The position numbers were made by a program, and so were the translations under genes. From GCA-002779465 sp964596535 (GTDB lineage: Bacteria > Desulfobacterota > Desulfobacteria > Desulfobacterales > UBA2156), in the NCBI GenBank assembly GCA_964596535.1, contig CAZQUR010000054.1, positions 1 to 19,211 of the forward strand: a stretch of DNA of 19,211 nucleotides. The letters run 5' to 3'. Positions 15,423-19,211 of this stretch are shown here, piece by piece. Below the pieces are notes generated by a model that saw only the letters and a list, made by a program, of their open reading frames with translations, was not told the DNA's origin and made no database searches. How positions within the stretch are numbered: position 1 is the first letter of the stretch; each line of letters begins with the position of its first letter.

Positions 15423-16556
15423 TTACAAACCCTCTTTTTTCAAGGCCCGGATATTGAGAAACAAAAGGATCCCGGCCATGACCGCCAGGACCGCGAAATT
15501 CTCCCACATCTGGAAAAAATCCAGATGCCGCAAATACAACCCGTTGAGGATGTCGATATAGTAGGTGGCCGGAACGACGAAGGTGATGGCCTTCAGGACC
15601 ACCGGCATGTTTTCCTGGGGGAAGATAAAATCCGAAAGTAGAAGGGAAGGCAGATACGTCAGCAGGATGGCCATCTGATTGGCCATGAGCTGGGAGCGGG
15701 TCTTGACGGAGATCAAGAGTCCCAGGCTCAGGGCCACCGAGATGTAGATCATCGAGGCGAGGATCATGAGCCAGAAGTTCGACTTCATCACCACCCCGAA
15801 AAGGACCTGACCCATCAAAACGGCCACCAGCACATCCACCAGGGTGATGAACCAGTAACACAGGGCTTTGCCGAAGAAAAATTCCGACGCCCGGACCGGA
15901 AGGGAGCGGATGGTCTCCATGGTTCCGTTCTCATACTCCCGGGCGATGACAAGAGAGGTCAGCAATGCGCCCACGATCATGATGATAATGGCGATGATTC
16001 CGGGGACGATGAAATTTTTGCTCTCCAGCGCCTCGTTGAACCAGACCCGGACCCGGGCCTCCACGGGGACGGCGATGGGTTCCCGGCCCCGGCGGTTCAA
16101 AAACGTCACCAGCCGGTTCCGGTTCTTTTCACCCACGACGGCCATGAGGTACGCCCGGGTATTTCCGGCATAGTTGGGATCACTCCCGTCGATGATGACC
16201 TGGAGCGGCGCATCCTTTTCGGCCTTCAGCCGGGCCGTCCAGTCCGGCGGGATGACGATGCCCACCACGACACGGTTTCCGTCGATGAGCCGCGTCAGTT
16301 TCTCCGTGGACGGGGGGTATGCCACCACGTCGAAATAAAGGGACGCATGGAGCCGTTCGATGAATTCCCGGCTTTCCGGTGTTTTGGAATGATCCACCAC
16401 CGCCGTGGGGATCCGGTCCACGTCCAAGCTCAAGGCGTACCCGAAAAGGAGGATAAGGAGCAGGGGAATGAAAAAGGCCAGGTACAGGCTCCGAAAATCC
16501 CGGATCAGATGATAATACTCCTTACGGGCGATGGCCCCGATCTTTTTAAGGCTCAC
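15423..16556 (-). CDS. ABC-2 type transporter permease (YbhS-like)
   Basis: This 377-residue protein has the same layout as its downstream neighbour: a helix near 25-43, a periplasmic domain with VVDHSKTPESREF and PPDWTARL, then helices from about 180 on. The hallmark EYENGTMETIRSLPVRASEF lies between the second and third helices. The two permeases are clearly related and are likely to form a heterodimeric channel. The ATG overlaps the ATPase stop by 4 bp (ATGA). The transported substrate cannot be told from sequence. Confidence 0.88.
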   Translation of the reverse strand: MSLKKIGAIARKEYYHLIRDFRSLYLAFFIPLLLILLFGYALSLDVDRIPTAVVDHSKTPESREFIERLHASLYFDVVAYPPSTEKLTRLIDGNRVVVGIVIPPDWTARLKAEKDAPLQVIIDGSDPNYAGNTRAYLMAVVGEKNRNRLVTFLNRRGREPIAVPVEARVRVWFNEALESKNFIVPGIIAIIIMIVGALLTSLVIAREYENGTMETIRSLPVRASEFFFGKALCYWFITLVDVLVAVLMGQVLFGVVMKSNFWLMILASMIYISVALSLGLLISVKTRSQLMANQMAILLTYLPSLLLSDFIFPQENMPVVLKAITFVVPATYYIDILNGLYLRHLDFFQMWENFAVLAVMAGILLFLNIRALKKEGL

Positions 16557-17320
16557 GGGCGCCCCCGCATCAGGGCCACGAAGGCCTCCTGAAGGTCTGC
16601 ATCCGGCCGATTCGGAAGCGTCTTTTCAATGATTTCCGCCGGTTTTCCAATGGCGGCGATTTTTCCGGCGTCGATCATCACGATCCGGTCGCAGTGCCGG
16701 GCTTCGTCCATGTAGTGCGTGGTGACGAAAACCGTCACCCCTTCCGCGGTGAGCTGCCGGATGAATTCCCAGAAATGCCGCCGGGTGATGGGATCGACTC
16801 CGGAGGTGGGTTCGTCGAGAAACAGAAGGCGGGGCCGGTGCAGCAATGCACATCCCAGGGCCAGGCGCTGCCGCCATCCGGGGGGAAGGTCCCGGGTGAG
16901 GCGATGGCGCACCGATTCGAGCCGGGTGGCGCGGATCACCCATTCCATGCGCGTTTTCCAGGATGACGGGGGGACGGCGTAAATCCCCAGGTAAAACCGG
17001 ATGTTTTCCATGGGGGTCAGATCGGGATACAGGGAAAATTTCTGGGACATGTACCCGATGGATTCCTTGATCCGTTCGGGTTGCCGGAAAAGATCGAACC
17101 CGGCCACATGACCGCTCCCGGAGGTGGGAGTGATGATGCCGCACAGCATGCGGATGGTGGTGGATTTTCCCGCGCCGTTGGGGCCCAGAAACCCGAAGAT
17201 CTCTCCGGCACGCACGGTGAACGTGACATGATCCACGGCGGTGAAGGCGCCGAAGCGCTTTACCAGATCCGTCACGGCAACGGCGTCAGAGTGCAAAACG
17301 CTCCTCCGCAAGGCCGGCAT
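16553..17320 (-). CDS. ABC transporter ATP-binding protein, second ATPase
   Basis: This 255-residue ABC ATPase resembles the C-terminal half of YbhF. Visible motifs are Walker A GPNGAGKST, the Q-loop in GYMSQKFSLYPDLT, an ABC signature region LPPGWRQRLALG in place of LSGGxxQR, Walker B LLFLDEP, D-loop SGVDP and the H-loop histidine in TTHYMDEA. The altered signature is, from memory, usual for this half of YbhF proteins and suggests asymmetric ATP sites. The gene overlaps the first ATPase by 35 bp if the ATG at 17320 is used. A TTG at 17296, preceded by GGAGG, would cut the overlap to 11 bp. It would pair with the other ATPase to power the two permeases. Confidence 0.85.
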   Translation of the reverse strand: MPALRRSVLHSDAVAVTDLVKRFGAFTAVDHVTFTVRAGEIFGFLGPNGAGKSTTIRMLCGIITPTSGSGHVAGFDLFRQPERIKESIGYMSQKFSLYPDLTPMENIRFYLGIYAVPPSSWKTRMEWVIRATRLESVRHRLTRDLPPGWRQRLALGCALLHRPRLLFLDEPTSGVDPITRRHFWEFIRQLTAEGVTVFVTTHYMDEARHCDRIVMIDAGKIAAIGKPAEIIEKTLPNRPDADLQEAFVALMRGRP

Positions 17321-18080
17321 CCACGGTTTCGATGCGTTTCATCATGGCCGTTTCCAGATCCGGATAACCGGAACGGACGGCTTCCGGGGTGCCTTGGGCG
17401 AGGATGCGGCCCTTGTGAAGGATCACGAGGCGGTCGCAGTTTTCCCCTTCATCCAGGTAGGCCGTGGAAACCAAAAGGGTCATTCCGGACGCTTTCATTT
17501 CGGCCAAAATCTCCCAGAATTCCTGCCGGGATACCGGGTCCACGCCGTTGGTGGGCTCGTCCAGAATCAAAAGCCGGGGCTGATGGATCAGAACGCAGGC
17601 CAGCGCCAGTTTCTGTTTCATGCCCCCGGAAAGATCCCCGGCCCTGCGGCGGACAAAGGGTGTCAGCTTGGAAAAACCGAGATACTTCTCCCGGCGCCGG
17701 GACCGTTCAACGCCGGTGATGTCGTAGATATCCATGAAAAAATCGAGGTTCTCCTCCACGGTGAGGTCCGGGTAGAGCCCGAAACGCTGGGGCATGTAAC
17801 CGAGAAGGGCTTTCACGGCGTCACGCCGGGTCACCGCGTCCATGCCGGATACGGTGACGCTCCCCGAGGTCGGGGGGATCATGGTGGCGATGATGCGCAG
17901 CAGGGTGGTTTTCCCCGCGCCGTCCGAACCGATCATCCCCGCCAGCGTTCCTTGATCCACCGCAAAGGAGGCCTCCGTCACCGCGGCGATCCCCCCGAAG
18001 GTTTTCCTGACGTGTTTGACCAGGACCATCGGGGATTCCGAAGCCGGAGCGCTCCGGCGGGCATCATCGAAACCAGGCAT
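17286..18080 (-). CDS. ABC transporter ATP-binding protein, first ATPase
   Basis: This 264-residue ABC ATPase resembles the N-terminal half of YbhF. It has Walker A GSDGAGKTT, Q-loop GYMPQRFGLYPDLT, a canonical signature LSGGMKQKLALA, Walker B LLILDEP with NGVDP, and a tyrosine (STAYLDEGE) where the H-loop histidine is normal. The degenerate H-loop here and the altered signature in its partner are complementary, suggesting that one composite ATP site is canonical. The ATG at 18080 overlaps the upstream fusion-protein gene by 17 bp; PMVLVKHV at residue 18 is an alternative start giving no overlap. In E. coli YbhF the two halves are one polypeptide. Confidence 0.85.
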   Translation of the reverse strand: MPGFDDARRSAPASESPMVLVKHVRKTFGGIAAVTEASFAVDQGTLAGMIGSDGAGKTTLLRIIATMIPPTSGSVTVSGMDAVTRRDAVKALLGYMPQRFGLYPDLTVEENLDFFMDIYDITGVERSRRREKYLGFSKLTPFVRRRAGDLSGGMKQKLALACVLIHQPRLLILDEPTNGVDPVSRQEFWEILAEMKASGMTLLVSTAYLDEGENCDRLVILHKGRILAQGTPEAVRSGYPDLETAMMKRIETVDAGLAEERFAL

Positions 18081-19211
18081 CGGCGGGCATCCCGGGTTTG
18101 AGTTCCAGATCCGGGTTCGGGATGGAGATTTTCACCCGATAGACCAGCTTCACCCGTTCCTTTTGCGTCTGGATGATCTTGGGGGTGAATTCGGCCTGGG
18201 GGGAAATATACGCTACCGTGCCGGAATAGGTGCGGTCCGGGAAGGTGTCTGTCCTCACATCCACTTTCTGTCCGGGACGGATCTTTCCGATTTCGGTTTC
18301 GTTGACAAAGACCTTCAGATCCACCCGGGAAAGATCGGCCACGGAAAGGACTTCCTGGCCGGGGGTCACCACTTCCCCCGGTTCCATGTTGCGGCTGAAA
18401 ACAATGCCGTCGAAGGGAGCAGACAGGGTCGCGTAGTTGAACTGAATCTCGGTCAACTCCAGCGCCGTGCGGGCCGCTTCCACCTGGGCCCGGGCCGCCT
18501 TGACTTCTTTTTCCAGGGCGTCGATGGTGGCCAGCTTCGATTCGGCCAATTTCAAGGCGGCCTTTCCTTCGGCCAGCTTGGCCTTTGCCGCGTCGATCTC
18601 CTCGGTGCGGAACCCTTCTTCAGCCAGATTCAAGGATTCCCGGGCCTGCTGATAGACCTTCAAAGCGGTCTCGAATCGGAGGTCCACCGCGTCTTTGGCG
18701 GATTCGGACACCGCCTTTTTCGCGTACAACGCGTCGTAACGGGCCTTTTCCTTTCGGGCCAGATCAAGACGGGCGGCGGCGGTTTCGAGGGAAAAACGCG
18801 CCTTTTCCTTTTCCTGGAACCGGTATCCGGTTTCAAGCTCCCGGGCCTTTGCCTTCAGGGCGGCCACGGCCGCTTCGGCCCGTTCCACTTCCACAGGCAA
18901 CACCTTCCGGTTCACGGCGAGAAGGGCTTGGAGGCGCTCCACATTCGCCCGGGCCTTTTTCAGATCGGCCCGGGCCCGGGCTTTCCGGGCCAAAAATTCA
19001 TCCGGTTCCAGGGCCGCCAGTTTCTGCCCCGCCCGGATTTTTTGGCCTTCGTCGACCCGGATCTCGGCCACGCGGCCGCTCACCAGAAAGGCGATGTCCG
19101 ATTGAACGGCATCGATGGTTCCCGAATAAAAAAGCGCCGCCGCGCCGCGCCGATACTGCCCCCAATATACGAACGCCCCGACACCCACCAGCAGCACGAG
19201 GAAGACACCGA
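18064..19211 (-). CDS. HlyD/YbhG-type membrane fusion protein, 5' end beyond window
   Basis: At least 382 codons of a periplasmic adaptor protein are present. The visible N-terminal hydrophobic stretch (VFLVLLVGVGAFVYWG) is an inner-membrane anchor, and the frame continues past the window edge with no stop, so the true start is outside. A lipoyl-like half domain (SGTIDAVQSDIAFLVSGRVA) precedes a long coiled-coil hairpin rich in Ala, Lys, Glu and Arg (about 80-225). The returning lipoyl half (FNYATLSAPFDGIVFSRN) and a beta-barrel domain with DLKVFVNETEIGKIRPGQ follow. The C-terminus ends LKPGMPADAWFR. Such proteins link an inner-membrane ABC exporter to an outer-membrane channel. A 17-bp overlap with the first ATPase gene places it at the head of the visible operon. 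Confidence 0.88.
   Translation of the reverse strand, partial: GVFLVLLVGVGAFVYWGQYRRGAAALFYSGTIDAVQSDIAFLVSGRVAEIRVDEGQKIRAGQKLAALEPDEFLARKARARADLKKARANVERLQALLAVNRKVLPVEVERAEAAVAALKAKARELETGYRFQEKEKARFSLETAAARLDLARKEKARYDALYAKKAVSESAKDAVDLRFETALKVYQQARESLNLAEEGFRTEEIDAAKAKLAEGKAALKLAESKLATIDALEKEVKAARAQVEAARTALELTEIQFNYATLSAPFDGIVFSRNMEPGEVVTPGQEVLSVADLSRVDLKVFVNETEIGKIRPGQKVDVRTDTFPDRTYSGTVAYISPQAEFTPKIIQTQKERVKLVYRVKISIPNPDLELKPGMPADAWFR

Noticed and set aside
14108..15457. 449-codon plus-strand frame overlapping tusA and the permease
   Set aside because: It is antisense to a clear ABC-2 permease and overlaps tusA in another frame; its His/Gln/Pro-rich translation is typical of antisense reading.
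1..19211. CRISPR array, tRNA or rRNA
   Set aside because: No regularly spaced repeats and no recognisable tRNA or rRNA sequence were seen on either strand.

Overview
The window looks like chromosomal DNA of a GC-rich bacterium with a respiratory, sulfur-handling lifestyle. The gene set is an alternative complex III (ACIII) operon, a cbb3-like oxidase subunit, an ADP-forming acyl-CoA ligase and a DsrE2/TusA sulfur-carrier pair. A member of the Desulfobacterota or a related lineage would fit, but this is inferred from gene content only. No rRNA, tRNA or CRISPR array was seen.

Region 1 (1-7760, minus strand) is a compact respiratory operon read from right to left. The order is actB (Tat-exported fused molybdopterin-fold and four-cluster Fe-S protein), actC (NrfD-type quinol subunit), actD (DUF3341), actF (second NrfD-like subunit), actA (multiheme cytochrome c) and, 113 bp later, a CcoN-like haem-copper oxidase subunit I that runs off the left edge. 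The first five genes overlap each other by 1-11 bp. A near-consensus sigma-70 promoter (TTGACA, 17 bp, TATGAT) lies at 7732-7760 and fixes the actB start downstream of the longest reading frame. Together the genes describe a route from quinol through ACIII to an oxygen reductase, possibly a supercomplex. Unusual points are actA at the 3' end, no actE in the window, and a fifth CX3CH haem motif in ActA.

Region 2 (7933-11142, plus strand) is divergent from the act operon. It holds an AcuI-type acrylyl-CoA reductase followed by a fused ADP-forming acyl-CoA synthetase. This pair could turn acrylyl-CoA into propionyl-CoA and then propionate plus ATP.

Region 3 (about 11143-13376) is a small accessory patch, visibly more AT-rich between its genes. 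It carries a winged-helix/Fic protein whose core motif lacks the catalytic histidine, with inverted sequence copies flanking a TATAAT box. Next comes a collapsed remnant of a TOTE-type conflict-system protein: the N-terminal start is joined out of frame to the C-terminal phospholipase-D-like HKD tail. An IS200/IS605-like hairpin follows.

Region 4 (13377-14192, plus strand) is a dsrE2-tusA pair for protein-bound sulfur transfer. It converges on Region 5 (14300-19211, minus strand), a YbhGFSR-like export operon: HlyD-type membrane fusion protein (5' end beyond the window), two ABC ATPases encoded as separate overlapping genes, and two ABC-2 permeases. The most striking find is the TOTE remnant. 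The rest is mostly recognisable machinery in a less usual arrangement.
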